A stretch of DNA of 64,000 nucleotides, taken from Cyanobacteria bacterium FACHB-471. Its GTDB lineage: Bacteria; Cyanobacteriota; Cyanobacteriia; Elainellales; Elainellaceae. The position numbers and the translations under genes were made by a program. Location of the stretch: contig JACJOC010000012.1 in the NCBI GenBank assembly GCA_014695345.1, forward strand, positions 62,001 through 126,000, given 5' to 3'. The notes beneath the pieces were generated by a model, which was not told the DNA's origin, searched no databases, and saw only the letters and a list, made by a program, of their open reading frames with translations. Positions 26,825 through 36,820 of this stretch are shown piece by piece (the stretch's first letter is position 1; the number at the start of each line of letters is the position of its first letter).

Positions 26825-26934
26825 AATCTAGAAACTTAGCCTGAGTCCAAAACCTCATCCTCCTAGACGAATGCGGCTTGGATTTAGGCACTGTAGTCTA
26901 CTGTAGTCTACTGCTGCTTCATGGTAAAAAGTTG

Positions 26935-29775
26935 ATGAACTCATCTATGGCTTCGGATTCCCCACCAGATTCGCTTCCCAGTGTTTGGCACAATCTTGAA
27001 ACTGAGAAGGCGCTGCGGTTGCTTCAGAGCGATCGCCAGACAGGTCTAACCGCTCAGCAAGTTCAAGAACGGTTACAGCGTTACGGTCTGAATGAGCTAG
27101 AAGAGCGCGGCGGACGCAGCAACTGGGCCATTCTGGTCGATCAGTTCAAGAACATCATGCTGCTGATGCTGATCGCAGTTGCGATTATCTCAGCCATTAT
27201 AGACATTCGCAGCGCATTGGCAGAGGGAGTCACACCTGTTCCCAAAGACGCGATCTCCATTTTTGCGATTGTGATTCTCAATGGAGCGTTGGGTTATATC
27301 CAGGAAAGCCGCGCTGAGAAAGCCTTGGCAGCGTTGAAACAGCTTGCTTCGCCTAAAGTTCGGGTAATCCGAGACAGCAGAACCATGGATATTGACTCTA
27401 AAGAGTTGGTACCCGGTGACTTGATGCTGTTAGAGGCAGGAGTACAGGTTTCAGCGGATGGTCGTCTATTAGAGGCTTCAAATCTGCAGGTGCGAGAAGC
27501 TGCCCTCACCGGAGAGGCGCACGCCGCCAACAAACGGGCTGAAATTGAGTTGCCTGATGATACACAGTTAGGCGATCGCATCAACCTGGTCTATCAAGGA
27601 ACTGAAATCGTGCAGGGGCGCGGCACCGTGTTAGTCACGGGCACGGGCATGAAAACAGAGCTGGGCCGCATTGCCGAATTGCTCCAGTCCGTTGAAACCG
27701 AGCCAACCCCGCTACAGCAGAGAATGACGCAACTGGGCAACGTCTTAGTTTCAGGTTCGCTTGCCTTGGTTGCGCTGGTCGTGATTGGCGGCTTGCTCCG
27801 AGCCGGAAACTGGGGACCTTTAGAAGATTTACTAGAAGTTTCACTCAGCATGGCGGTGGCAGTTGTGCCGGAGGGCTTGCCTGCCGTTATTACTGTCACC
27901 CTGGCATTAGGAACGCAACGGATGGTGCGCCGTCACGCGCTGATTCGCCGACTGCCTGCGGTGGAGACGCTCGGTTCTGTCACCAACATCTGCTCTGACA
28001 AAACGGGTACCCTCACCCAAAATAAGATGGTGGTGCAGTCGCTCCATACGGTAGATGCTTCCCTGCGCGTCACTGGAGAGGGCTATGACCCGACGGGTGA
28101 GTTTTACCATGACAACGAAGTTGCGTCTCCCCAAGACAGACCGGACTTAAAGGCGCTGTTGCTAGCGTGCATAATCTGCAACGATTCGATTTTGCAGAAA
28201 GAGAATGGAAGCTGGACAATTCTAGGTGACCCGACTGAAGGTGCCTTGCTAGTCGTTGCTAGTAAAGCTGGACTCGACCGTCACTATTGGACAGAACATT
28301 TGCCTCGCGCAGCTGAGTTTCCCTTCTCGTCTGAGCGCAAACGCATGAGCGTAATCGTGAAGGATGAAGGAAGAGGGGCAAAGGATGAACTGGCTAGCTT
28401 TATTCCTGGGGCAGAGTCGCTCGTTTTATTCTGTAAAGGATCGCCTGAACTGGTGCTGGAGCGGTGTCAACAGATTCGCGTGGGCGGGCAGGTACAGCCC
28501 CTGACAGAGGCGCATCGCAACCAGGTTTTACAGACAAACAATGATTTGGCATCGCGCGGTTTGCGGGTATTGGGCTTTGCCTACAAGCTGCTCAATCAAG
28601 TACCAGCAGAAGGTTCCGATGAAACGACGGAGCAAGAATTGGTTTGGCTGGGCTTGGTGGACATGCTGGACGCACCCCGACCCGAAGTGCGTGATGCGGT
28701 TGCCAAATGCCGCACCGCTGGAATTCGTCCAATTATGATCACGGGTGACCACCAGTTGACCGCACAGGCGATCGCCGAAGACTTGGGCATTGCTAAACCG
28801 GGCGATCGCGTCCTCACTGGCCGCGAGTTAGAAAGACTAGACGCAGCAGGCTTAGAGCAAGAAATCGATCACGTCAGCGTGTATGCGCGGGTTGCTCCAG
28901 AACACAAACTGCGAATCGTGCAGGCCCTCCAGCGTCAGGGCAAAGTCGTAGCGATGACCGGCGATGGCGTGAACGATGCGCCTGCTTTGAAACAAGCAGA
29001 CATCGGTATCGCGATGGGCATAACGGGCACAGACGTGAGCAAAGAGGCGAGCGATATGGTGCTGTTAGATGACAACTTTGCCACGATTGTCGCCGCTACG
29101 GAAGAAGGACGAGTCGTCTACACCAACATTCGTCGCTTCATCAAATACATCCTCGGCTCAAATATTGGCGAAGTGTTGACGATTGCAGCTTCCCCAATTT
29201 TGTTGCCGATGGGGGGCGTACCGCTCACTCCACTGCAAATTCTATGGATGAACCTGGTGACAGACGGCTTACCCGCCCTAGCGCTAGCTGTAGAACCAGC
29301 AGAACCCAACGTGATGAACCGTCCACCCCACGACCCAGAGGAAAATATCTTTGCGCGGGGCTTGGGACTTTACATGGTGCGAATTGGTATTATTTTGGCA
29401 ATCCTGGCGATCGCCCTGATGGTGTGGTCATACAACTACAGCCAGCAGTCTGGTGACCCTGAGCGGTGGAAAACAATGGTCTTCACGACCCTTTGTTTAG
29501 CGCAGATGGGACACGCGATGGCCATTCGCTCAAACAGCCGTCTCACCATAGAGCTAAATCCCTTCTCAAATCCCTTTATCTTAATGGCGGTTGGCTTAAC
29601 GACGATCCTGCAACTGCTGCTAGTCTATGTTGAGCCATTGCGGAACTTCTTTGGAACGCACTACCTCAGCCCGTTTGAACTTGCAGTTTGCATCGGCTTT
29701 AGCTCACTCATGTTTGTTTGGGTTGAGCTAGAAAAGCTGTTCATTCGCCTATTCTTAAGCAGACGCATGGGCTAA
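26935..29775 (+). CDS. P-type cation-transporting ATPase (P2A, PacL/Ca2+-type)
   Basis: About 946 residues from the ATG at 26935 (the frame is open back to a TTG at 26878, but that stretch is non-homologous; an ATG at 26947 is also possible). The N-terminal cation-ATPase domain ends [12 protein letters not shown]; the actuator has [12 protein letters not shown]4 carries [13 protein letters not shown]; the phosphorylation motif is [13 protein letters not shown] near residue 355; the hinge is [24 protein letters not shown]6 has [13 protein letters not shown]. About ten membrane helices are present. These are features of P2A pumps that export Ca2+ or Mn2+; the exact ion is inferred. The region 26887-26906 just upstream is a 10-bp tandem repeat. 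recF follows after 22 nt. Confidence 0.93.
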   Translation: MNSSMASDSPPDSLPSVWHNLETEKALRLLQSDRQTGLTAQQVQERLQRYGLNELEERGGRSNWAILVDQFKNIMLLMLIAVAIISAIIDIRSALAEGVTPVPKDAISIFAIVILNGALGYIQESRAEKALAALKQLASPKVRVIRDSRTMDIDSKELVPGDLMLLEAGVQVSADGRLLEASNLQVREAALTGEAHAANKRAEIELPDDTQLGDRINLVYQGTEIVQGRGTVLVTGTGMKTELGRIAELLQSVETEPTPLQQRMTQLGNVLVSGSLALVALVVIGGLLRAGNWGPLEDLLEVSLSMAVAVVPEGLPAVITVTLALGTQRMVRRHALIRRLPAVETLGSVTNICSDKTGTLTQNKMVVQSLHTVDASLRVTGEGYDPTGEFYHDNEVASPQDRPDLKALLLACIICNDSILQKENGSWTILGDPTEGALLVVASKAGLDRHYWTEHLPRAAEFPFSSERKRMSVIVKDEGRGAKDELASFIPGAESLVLFCKGSPELVLERCQQIRVGGQVQPLTEAHRNQVLQTNNDLASRGLRVLGFAYKLLNQVPAEGSDETTEQELVWLGLVDMLDAPRPEVRDAVAKCRTAGIRPIMITGDHQLTAQAIAEDLGIAKPGDRVLTGRELERLDAAGLEQEIDHVSVYARVAPEHKLRIVQALQRQGKVVAMTGDGVNDAPALKQADIGIAMGITGTDVSKEASDMVLLDDNFATIVAATEEGRVVYTNIRRFIKYILGSNIGEVLTIAASPILLPMGGVPLTPLQILWMNLVTDGLPALALAVEPAEPNVMNRPPHDPEENIFARGLGLYMVRIGIILAILAIALMVWSYNYSQQSGDPERWKTMVFTTLCLAQMGHAMAIRSNSRLTIELNPFSNPFILMAVGLTTILQLLLVYVEPLRNFFGTHYLSPFELAVCIGFSSLMFVWVELEKLFIRLFLSRRMG

Positions 29776-29797
29776 ACGCACCGTACACCTTGTAAAA

Positions 29798-30997
29798 ATG
29801 TATTTGAAAACTCTCCACCTGCGCCAATTTCGCAACTACCGAGATCAGCAGGTGGAGTTTTTTGCACCTAAAACCATCCTGTTAGGAGACAATGCTCAAG
29901 GTAAATCCAATCTTTTGGAAGCTGCCGAACTGCTGGCAACCTTGCGATCGCACCGGGCAACACGCGATCGCGAACTCGTGCAAGAAGGGGAAGCAATTGG
30001 TCAAATTACTGCCACGCTTGAAAAAGACACAGGCTTAACCGACTTGGCGATCGCCCTCCGCGCTAACGGTCGCCGCACCGTTGCTCTAAACGGTGAAACG
30101 CTGCGAAGACAGCTCGACTTTTTGGGCGTAATGAATGCCGTCCAGTTTTCTAGCTTGGATTTGGATCTGGTGCGGGGTGGTCCTGGACAACGACGCAGTT
30201 GGCTAGATGCTCTGCTAACCCAACTGGAACCCGTCTATGCCTACATCTTGCAGCAGTACAATCACGTTTTACGCCAGCGCAATGCGTTTCTCAAACAGCA
30301 GCGGAAGGATGGCGATCGCCCAGTTCCAGTTAGCTTTGTAGATGAGGCAGTCCCAGCAGTTGAATTGTTGGCTGAATCGGCTGGTAGCGAGGCAATACCA
30401 CCCGATGCAACCCAGCTTGCCATCTGGGATGCTCAACTTGCGGCAATTGGCTCTCGCGTGATTCGTCGTCGTGCCAGAGTGATAGAACGGCTGGCTCCGA
30501 TCGCGCAATTCTGGCATCAAGCGATCAGCGACAACAAGGAACTGCTCGAAGTGAACTACGCTCCCAATGTTGGATTGGAGCAGGATGATCCCGCTGTGGT
30601 GCAGCAGGCGTTTCTGGCAAAAATTCAGCAGCGGGCGATCGCCGAACACTATCAGGGCACCAGCTTAGTCGGTCCGCACCGCGACGAAGTAGAATTCACC
30701 ATCAACCAAACTCCTGCACGGCAGTACGGCTCCCAGGGACAGCAGCGAACCCTGGTACTGTCGCTGAAGCTAGCAGAATTAAAACTGATCGAATCCGTCG
30801 TTGGTGAAGCACCCTTGTTGCTGTTAGACGACGTACTCGCAGAGCTAGACCTGAACCGTCAAAACAAACTTTTAGAAACTATCCAGGATCGCTTTCAAAC
30901 CCTAATTACCACCACGCATCTCGGTTCCTTTGATGCCCAGTGGCTCAAATCTTCCCAAATTCTCACGGTTGAGGCAGGAAAAATTCGCCCATCGTGA
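29798..30997 (+). CDS. recF: DNA replication and repair protein RecF
   Basis: 399 residues, slightly longer than the usual 360. N-terminal [15 protein letters not shown], Walker [14 protein letters not shown], the Q-loop region [21 protein letters not shown], the signature region [19 protein letters not shown], and Walker [13 protein letters not shown] are intact. RecF loads RecA at single-strand gaps with RecO and RecR. A low-similarity insert near residues 170-210 ([19 protein letters not shown]) accounts for the extra length. The gene starts 22 nt after the P-type ATPase stop, so cotranscription is possible, although the functions are unrelated. Confidence 0.95.
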   Translation: MYLKTLHLRQFRNYRDQQVEFFAPKTILLGDNAQGKSNLLEAAELLATLRSHRATRDRELVQEGEAIGQITATLEKDTGLTDLAIALRANGRRTVALNGETLRRQLDFLGVMNAVQFSSLDLDLVRGGPGQRRSWLDALLTQLEPVYAYILQQYNHVLRQRNAFLKQQRKDGDRPVPVSFVDEAVPAVELLAESAGSEAIPPDATQLAIWDAQLAAIGSRVIRRRARVIERLAPIAQFWHQAISDNKELLEVNYAPNVGLEQDDPAVVQQAFLAKIQQRAIAEHYQGTSLVGPHRDEVEFTINQTPARQYGSQGQQRTLVLSLKLAELKLIESVVGEAPLLLLDDVLAELDLNRQNKLLETIQDRFQTLITTTHLGSFDAQWLKSSQILTVEAGKIRPS

Positions 30998-31101
30998 AAC
31001 CAGTGATTTCAAGCACTGGATGATTAGACATCCTACATAAGTTACTTTTTGAGGCGTGAATGGTAATGTGGCTGCGCTGCGCTAACATTCACGCGGGAGG
31101 T

Positions 31102-31938
31102 CTATTGATAAAACGAGTAGTCATACCAATCACACACCGGTTGATAGCCGATCGCCTGATAAACGTGATTGGATGTAGAATTCGTCTGATCCGTAAACAA
31201 CATGCAGTAATCACAGCCCTGGTTCAGCAACCTCTGGCTGAGTGCCGCTACGCAAGAACTGGCATAGCCCTTGCGGCGATATTCAGGCGGTGTGTAGACA
31301 GGTGAAATCCAACCGCCAGTGTGAAGAGACTTTCTGCCGCCAGCCATTGAGACGGGCACTCCATCGTGCCAAAGATACAGCATCTTTTGGGCTAAAGCAC
31401 GATCAACTGAAGCTTCAGCATTATTTTCAACTTGACCTAATGCTTCAATGTCGAACGCTTTCAACCAGTTGATTAGGAGGGAGCGATCGCCTTCCTCAGC
31501 AAGCCGCAAGTATCCACTCGCTTGAGAAATGGACTGTACCTGCACAAGCTGATTTGCCCACAGTTTCAGGCTCAGCTTATAAGAGTTCTGCGTCAAGGCT
31601 TGCCACTTCTGGGCAAAGTCCGTGGCAATATCTGGCAAACTGCTGACACCCGGTAGCGGTTCCTGATAGGTACTTAGGTCTTGAGCAATCAAATCTAATG
31701 CTGCAAAATCCCGCACTTGGGACAAAATTAAATAGCGGGGCGAAATCCACATTGCAACAGCAAGAATATCCTCTGCTTCTACAGTTGCCAGGTAAGGGAG
31801 GCGATCGCGAGGTTGAGGATTGTGCAACAGGGCATAGCAGGCTCTCAGCAGCATACAGTGCTGCGCTGTGTGTTGCTCCAGGTAATCTTTTACTCTTTCA
31901 TAGAAGCGATCGGCAGCCTGAAAGTGGTTAAGCTTCAT
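31102..31938 (-). CDS. GNAT family N-acetyltransferase
   Basis: 278 residues. The C-terminal half holds the acetyl-CoA binding motif A, ISPVYTPPEYRRKGYASSCV, followed by LFTDQTNSTSNHVYQAIGYQ, as in two-domain GNATs with a degenerate N-terminal half (EDILAVAMWISPRYLILSQ). The substrate is unknown. The stop of the LysR-type regulator gene lies 6 nt upstream of its start on the same strand, so the two form a probable operon. It converges with recF, with a 104-bp gap. Confidence 0.85.
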   Translation of the reverse strand: MKLNHFQAADRFYERVKDYLEQHTAQHCMLLRACYALLHNPQPRDRLPYLATVEAEDILAVAMWISPRYLILSQVRDFAALDLIAQDLSTYQEPLPGVSSLPDIATDFAQKWQALTQNSYKLSLKLWANQLVQVQSISQASGYLRLAEEGDRSLLINWLKAFDIEALGQVENNAEASVDRALAQKMLYLWHDGVPVSMAGGRKSLHTGGWISPVYTPPEYRRKGYASSCVAALSQRLLNQGCDYCMLFTDQTNSTSNHVYQAIGYQPVCDWYDYSFYQ

Positions 31939-31944
31939 ACAGCT

Positions 31945-32913
31945 TTAGGCGATCGCCCTCGACACTTTCTGTCGTCGTTCAGAGCTAATCGGCGTAGCTT
32001 GCAGTTCAGGCGGATAGAGTTCCTTTAGCGTATCCAGGAAAGCGTACACAGCAGGCGAATGCAGGGCATCTGCCAGCATTACCACCTGGATATGGCGATA
32101 GAGCGGCACGGGCAAGGAACAAACTTGAATTTCTGGAGGCAGCGGTTCGGTCGCCAGACGAGGCAGCACCGTTACCCCCAAACCGCGCTCAACCATGCCA
32201 ACGCTAGTTGAATCTTCCTGAATGTCATAGGCGATGTTGATCGGCTGCCCCAATTCAGCAAAGTGTTGACGAGTCAAAACGGAACAGTAATCTAACTTGG
32301 ACTGCCCAGAAGTCATGATCATCGGGTAAGTTGCCAGTTCCTCCCAAGTCAGAGGGGTCTCGGGACGCTGCAATTTGGGCGGCAGCAGCACGACGTATTC
32401 ATCGCGCATTAGCTCCCAACCCTCAAACCCGTCAGTGATTGGCATACAGGTAAAGCCGACATCTACCCGTCCTTCGCGCAGGGCTTGCTCGACCCGATCG
32501 TCATCGCGATATTCAATCGGGGTAGTGGTGATGTCAGGAAAGTAGTGCTTTAACCGCACAATTACTTCTGGCAGGAGACGAGTTGCGACGCTGCGAAACA
32601 CACCAACGCGCACCTGTCCGCCTTTCAACCCTTTGGTCAGGTTGACTTCCTTGCCGATGACATCCAGCAGCTTCAGCATGTTTTCAGCGTGATCTTTGAC
32701 CCGTTCGCCAATCGGGGTGAGTCGTGCGCCATGTCGTCCGCGTGAAAATAGGACGACACCTAATGATTCTTCTAGAGCGGCGATCGCATGACTGATTGCT
32801 GACTGAGAAACCTCCAGACGCAGGGCAGCTTCGCTAAAATTGCTGACTTCTGCGACTGCAACCAGCGCCCGCAACTGGGAAAGCTTAATTCCGTCCAGGT
32901 TACCTGTTCTCAT
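31945..32913 (-). CDS. LysR-type transcription regulator
   Basis: 322 residues from the ATG at 32913, which has GGGGAT about 9 nt upstream; the frame extends to 32976 but the extra 21 residues are unlike the family. A winged helix-turn-helix covers residues about 8-67 (LSQLRALVAVAEVSNFSEAA, SQSAISHAIAALEESLGVVL), then a periplasmic-binding-like effector domain (GQVRVGVFRSVATRLLPEVI). The effector and targets are unknown. It is placed 6 nt before a GNAT gene on the same strand. It does not look like NtcB, CmpR or RbcR to the extent that I would name it. Confidence 0.88.
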   Translation of the reverse strand: MRTGNLDGIKLSQLRALVAVAEVSNFSEAALRLEVSQSAISHAIAALEESLGVVLFSRGRHGARLTPIGERVKDHAENMLKLLDVIGKEVNLTKGLKGGQVRVGVFRSVATRLLPEVIVRLKHYFPDITTTPIEYRDDDRVEQALREGRVDVGFTCMPITDGFEGWELMRDEYVVLLPPKLQRPETPLTWEELATYPMIMTSGQSKLDYCSVLTRQHFAELGQPINIAYDIQEDSTSVGMVERGLGVTVLPRLATEPLPPEIQVCSLPVPLYRHIQVVMLADALHSPAVYAFLDTLKELYPPELQATPISSERRQKVSRAIA

Positions 32914-33025
32914 AAAACATCCCCAATTCTGGTTTGATTTTCGCGCAACTGCCCCGATCAATCCAGTCTTTTCCATGAATTTTATTAATGGAAGCTATGC
33001 ACCTCTTTGTTAGATCACCTCTTTA

Positions 33026-33066
33026 AGATGAAAGGGCACCCCGCTGAGCGGGGTGCCCTTTCATCT
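33026..33066. repeat. 41-nt perfect palindrome, probable terminator (family A, copy 2)
   Basis: Perfect 20-bp arms at 33026-33045 (starting AGATGAAAGGGCACC) and 33047-33066 around one central base. It lies 15 nt after the stop of the Deg protease, on whose transcript it would form a strong stem. It is homologous to the palindromes at 1700-1740 and 59098-59138. Confidence 0.8.
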
Positions 33067-33081
33067 ATGGCTCTAATTCGA

Positions 33082-34377
33082 CTATTCAGTCGGAAAATCT
33101 CCGGGCTGAACGGTCAGGTTGACCGTTTCTCCATTGCGAAGCACCTGCATCGAGAGGTCTTCACCCACGCTGCTGTCTGACACAATGCGCTGCACTTCCT
33201 CAGAAGTGGGTACAGCCTGTCCACCAACCTGCTGAATTACATCGCCAGCTTGCAGTCCCGAACTAGCAGCGGGGGAGTTGGGTTCAACTGCAATAATTAC
33301 AACCCCTTCCTCTACTGGAATCTGCACATCAATGTTGGGATCCTGGCTAAGGCGCTCTTTTAACTCTGGAGTAATGGTCGCCATCTGAATGCCTAGATAA
33401 GCGTGTTCAGCTCGACCCGTTTCAATGAGCTGGTTGGCAATGTCTTGAGCCGTGTTGATGGGAATGGCAAAGCCTAAACCCTGTGCACCACCGATGATGG
33501 CGGTGTTCATCCCGATCACTTCACCCCGCTCATTCAGCAATGGACCACCAGAGTTACCAGGATTGATGGCAGCATCCGTTTGAATGAAGTCTACTCGTTT
33601 GTCGGGTACACGCACGTCTGCGCTGCTGCGTCCTGTGGCACTGATGATCCCGGCAGTGACAGTGTTGTCGAGTCCAAGGGGGTTGCCAATGGCGATCGCC
33701 CATTCTCCCGGTCGAATTTGCTCCGAATTGCCCACTTTAACGGTGGGTAGCCCGTTCGCCTCAATTCTGATGACTGCAACGTCTGTGACGGGATCAGTTC
33801 CCAATACTTCACCGCTAAACTCGCGCCCGTCTTTAAGCGTTACTGTTACCTGGTCAGCACCATCTACAACATGGGCATTCGTTAAAATCAGTCCGTCTGC
33901 ATCAATTACAAATCCTGACCCTGTTCCCTCTTCGACCCGAGTTGGAGGTGAATTGGGATCGCCCGATTCACCAAAGAACCTGCGTCCGAAAATTTCAGGT
34001 ATACGAGTACTGACGGTACGTGAAGAATCGATTCTAACCACAGCGGGACCAACTTGCTCAACCGCTGCTGCGATGAAGTTTTGGTTGACTGGGATTAGCG
34101 ATGCACTGGGAGCCGCCGAGTTGATGGGTAGTTCGCTTGTTTGAGTCTCAAGGGGTGGCTGAGCCGGAATGGGCAGCTCAGACCCCACCAAACGATTGCC
34201 GATGATGCCAACTCCTGTACCTGCTAAGATCAGCGCCAAGTAGACGGGTGCCTGTCTGAAGGGATTGCGTCTCTTGCGATCGCTAGGTGCATCCGTTGCA
34301 ACAAAGTCAGAAGCAGGAATTGAATCTTGCAGATCAGTGTTTTGATGGTCAGAGTCGTTGCGACGGCTTATTTTCAT
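33082..34377 (-). CDS. Deg/HtrA family serine protease
   Basis: 431 residues. A cytoplasmic N-terminus of about 40 residues, one membrane anchor (APVYLALILAGTGVGIIG), a trypsin-like domain with the triad in ILTNAHVVDG (His), DPVTDVAVIRIE (Asp) and INPGNSGGPLLNE (Ser), and one PDZ domain (VAVEPNSPAASSGLQAGDVI) make it a typical HhoA/HhoB/HtrA protein. It degrades or refolds damaged proteins at the plasma or thylakoid membrane or in the periplasm. I cannot decide which of the three paralogues it is. A strong GGAGG site precedes the ATG. A 10-bp inverted repeat upstream (34485-34517) may be regulatory. Confidence 0.93.
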   Translation of the reverse strand: MKISRRNDSDHQNTDLQDSIPASDFVATDAPSDRKRRNPFRQAPVYLALILAGTGVGIIGNRLVGSELPIPAQPPLETQTSELPINSAAPSASLIPVNQNFIAAAVEQVGPAVVRIDSSRTVSTRIPEIFGRRFFGESGDPNSPPTRVEEGTGSGFVIDADGLILTNAHVVDGADQVTVTLKDGREFSGEVLGTDPVTDVAVIRIEANGLPTVKVGNSEQIRPGEWAIAIGNPLGLDNTVTAGIISATGRSSADVRVPDKRVDFIQTDAAINPGNSGGPLLNERGEVIGMNTAIIGGAQGLGFAIPINTAQDIANQLIETGRAEHAYLGIQMATITPELKERLSQDPNIDVQIPVEEGVVIIAVEPNSPAASSGLQAGDVIQQVGGQAVPTSEEVQRIVSDSSVGEDLSMQVLRNGETVNLTVQPGDFPTE

Positions 34378-34817
34378 AGTCCTCCGGAGTGTGAGATGCT
34401 AGCGTGAATAATTGGATTTTGAATGTCTCGTTCAGTTTGTTGCGCTTGCTGAACCGAGATGTAGGGCAGGTCATGCCGTGGGCTGATTTAGATATCTCTG
34501 CTACTAGTATCTAAATCTTAGATAGCCTTTGTGACATTGACATGGCGACCTTACCGCAAGTGAGTGAAGATTTGGAGTAAAGCGTTAGGGCTACCGATGG
34601 GACTTTAAGCCGTCTAAGAGATATAAAGGAATCTTGAAGTTTGTCATCTCAACTTCATCTCTGCAACATCTCGATGACAAGTCTGCCTGGTAGTTTTTAA
34701 TCACAGGTGAATGAATGCTAGGGAGGGAGGCGACCGCTGCTGGCTCTCAAGAAGCCTAGTCTTGATAGCAATACCTTCAGCGATCGCCCACTCCTTTTTT
34801 TCCCGATCGAAGGAAGC
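34378..34817. other. Intergenic region upstream of the Deg protease
   Basis: 440 bp. Next to the Deg start lies its ribosome site; further up is the inverted repeat at 34485-34517. The remaining 300 bp show no gene or repeat I can support. The ZIP transporter gene ends at 34818 on the same strand without an obvious terminator stem. Confidence 0.4.
34485..34517 (-). promoter_or_regulatory. 10-bp inverted repeat upstream of Deg protease
   Basis: GATTTAGATA (34485-34494) and TATCTAAATC (34508-34517) are perfect inverted copies 13 nt apart, about 110-140 nt upstream of the Deg start. The centre has no G+C-rich stem, so it looks more like an operator than a terminator. It does not match the CIRCE consensus. 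Confidence 0.4.
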
Positions 34818-35600
34818 TCATCCTAGCGTCACATCTAGAAACATCATGATTACGAATCCGACCATTACTCCGGCAGTTGCAGACTTTTCACAGCCGAGGC
34901 GATGGGATTCAGGAATAATTTCATCGCTGATCACAAACAGCATTGCTCCAGCCGCAAAACCCATCGCTACAGGCAGGAAAGGTTGAGCAATTGAAACTGC
35001 ACCAGCGCCAATAACGCCACCCACAGGTTCAACTAAGCCCGTTATTAAACTAATCAAAATTGCGTCTCGTTTGGAATAGGCTTCGCCCAGAAGCGAGATT
35101 GCTACGACTAAACCTTCTGGAATGTTTTGTAGACCGATGCCCACAGTCAGGGCGATCGCATTGGAAATGTCATCTCCACCAAAGCCAACCCCAACTGCCA
35201 ACCCTTCTGGGAAGTTGTGAATGGCGATCGCAATCACAAACAACCAGGCTCGCTTCAGGTTTGCTTGTTTGCTACCCTCTTGTCCCTTAAAGAAGTGTTC
35301 ATGCGGGAAATAGCGGTTGCTCAACCACAGAAACACGCCACCTAAGACAATGCCAAAAGCCACAATCGTTGCGGCATAAACGGAGCTGTTAATCTGAACA
35401 GTGGCAGCTTCTAACCCTGGAACCACTAGCGAAAAGGCTGTCGCTGCTAACATCACGCCCGCACCAAATCCCAGCAGGACACCCTGAGCATTTTGGGTGA
35501 TTCGGGTGAAAAACAGGATGGGAAGTGCTCCTACGCCTGTTGCCAGACCTGCGATCGCACTGCCCAACAATCCAAGATAGAGGGTGGGAAGTTCTAGCAT
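34818..35600 (-). CDS. ZIP family divalent metal transporter (GufA-like)
   Basis: About 260 residues with eight hydrophobic helices. The metal-binding motifs are in TM4 (AIAIHNFPEGLAVGVGF) and TM5 (GIGLQNIPEGLVVAIS), and a final IPESHRLG. ZIP proteins bring Zn, Fe or Mn into the cytoplasm; the metal is not predictable. The ATG at 35600 lies 11 nt after the cruG stop; an upstream start at 35636 would overlap cruG. The gene is thus the third in a cruF-cruG-ZIP transcription unit, although no functional link between carotenoids and metal uptake is obvious. Confidence 0.88.
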   Translation of the reverse strand: MLELPTLYLGLLGSAIAGLATGVGALPILFFTRITQNAQGVLLGFGAGVMLAATAFSLVVPGLEAATVQINSSVYAATIVAFGIVLGGVFLWLSNRYFPHEHFFKGQEGSKQANLKRAWLFVIAIAIHNFPEGLAVGVGFGGDDISNAIALTVGIGLQNIPEGLVVAISLLGEAYSKRDAILISLITGLVEPVGGVIGAGAVSIAQPFLPVAMGFAAGAMLFVISDEIIPESHRLGCEKSATAGVMVGFVIMMFLDVTLG

Positions 35601-35611
35601 GAGTTTTATAG

Positions 35612-36820
35612 CTAAGAATAGCTCCGACCGCGCCACTGAGTTGGAGTGCGGAGGGAAGAAAGCAAAATCCGCAGAACTGCCGCCGGATCAGCTAAAGGAG
35701 ACAACCAGAAAGCCCACTTTCCTTTGTCTGAGGTGCGGGCATAGGAAGGCGCGATCGCCCAAAGCAAAGCAACTCGCATGATTACCAGAGCCGCGTTTAG
35801 CGTCAACGCCACCAACACGGGCAAGGAATGAAAGCCTGCCGCTACGAGTGCGGCAAGTCCCAGCAGGTTAATCAGGGGCAAACCTTGGACAGCCAGTAGA
35901 AATGCTAAGTCACCCCATTTTTGGGCAACGGAGGAGGCATCTTTGAGATCGAGCGATCGCCCCCATTCACGCCAGGTTTCCGCCACCCCTTCATACATCC
36001 GCACCTGCAACAGCTTTGCGCCGTCGAGAAAGCCAACCTTTGCGCCCCGCCTGGCAGCATATCGCGCCAGGGTGACATCATCGCAAAATGAACTGCGGGC
36101 GCTGGTGTAACCGCCCAGATCAGCAAGGAGCGATCGCCGACAGAGAAAACATTGCCCATTTGCCATGACTCGCTCTGAACTGTCTGTCGCTGCTCCCGCC
36201 GGTCCGAAGCGGTAAACCAGCGTCATCAGCAAAGCAGGCTGAAGCCAAAATTCACCCGAACTTTTGAGAATAAACTGAGGCGATAGCGAAACCAGGTCAT
36301 AGCCTTGCTCGGTTGCCGTTGAAACTAGACTGGCAACCAAACCTTTTTGCGGGCGCGTGTCTGCATCAATTCCCAAAATCCACTCGCTGCCCTCGGAGCT
36401 AGACAAGAATCCGTTGTGCAGCGCCCAAGGACGACCCACCCAGCCAGACGGCAGAGGATCATCGGTCATTAACCGAAAACGGGGATCGTGCTGCTGTGCT
36501 GCCTTCACCAGATCGACCGTACCGTCCTGGGAGCAGCTATCAACAATAATTATTTCCCGCACTTCGTATCCTTGGTGGCTAAGCCCGTCAAGACAGGGAC
36601 CAATTCGCTCAGCTTCATTCAAAGTTGGAACCACAACGCTCACCTGACCCAGCAAATCGGGCGTAGGTTGGCAAGGGGAAAGAGGCGGCTGCCGCCCTGG
36701 ACCTTGAAGTAAGCGAGAAAGTAGAATGGCGATCGCCGGAAACTGCACCAAAACCAAAAAAAAGGCTACGGCCCCAACCCAAAGGTCAGCAGCAGTAGCC
36801 CACACGTTTCCAACAATCAT
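35612..36820 (-). CDS. cruG: Carotenoid glycosyltransferase CruG
   Basis: About 402 residues. It is a family 2 glycosyltransferase: an N-terminal membrane segment, then VSVVVPTLNEAERIGPCLDG, the DxD-type GIDADTRPQKGL, and two or three C-terminal helices (VAAGFHSLPVLVALTLNAAL). It directly follows cruF; in cyanobacteria the neighbouring pair makes myxoxanthophyll, CruG adding the sugar at the 2' position of the carotenoid end. Assignment rests on this neighbourhood and the protein's layout. The ATG at 36820 overlaps the cruF stop by one base (TGATG); a GTG at 36823 is also in frame. Confidence 0.85.
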   Translation of the reverse strand: MIVGNVWATAADLWVGAVAFFLVLVQFPAIAILLSRLLQGPGRQPPLSPCQPTPDLLGQVSVVVPTLNEAERIGPCLDGLSHQGYEVREIIIVDSCSQDGTVDLVKAAQQHDPRFRLMTDDPLPSGWVGRPWALHNGFLSSSEGSEWILGIDADTRPQKGLVASLVSTATEQGYDLVSLSPQFILKSSGEFWLQPALLMTLVYRFGPAGAATDSSERVMANGQCFLCRRSLLADLGGYTSARSSFCDDVTLARYAARRGAKVGFLDGAKLLQVRMYEGVAETWREWGRSLDLKDASSVAQKWGDLAFLLAVQGLPLINLLGLAALVAAGFHSLPVLVALTLNAALVIMRVALLWAIAPSYARTSDKGKWAFWLSPLADPAAVLRILLSSLRTPTQWRGRSYS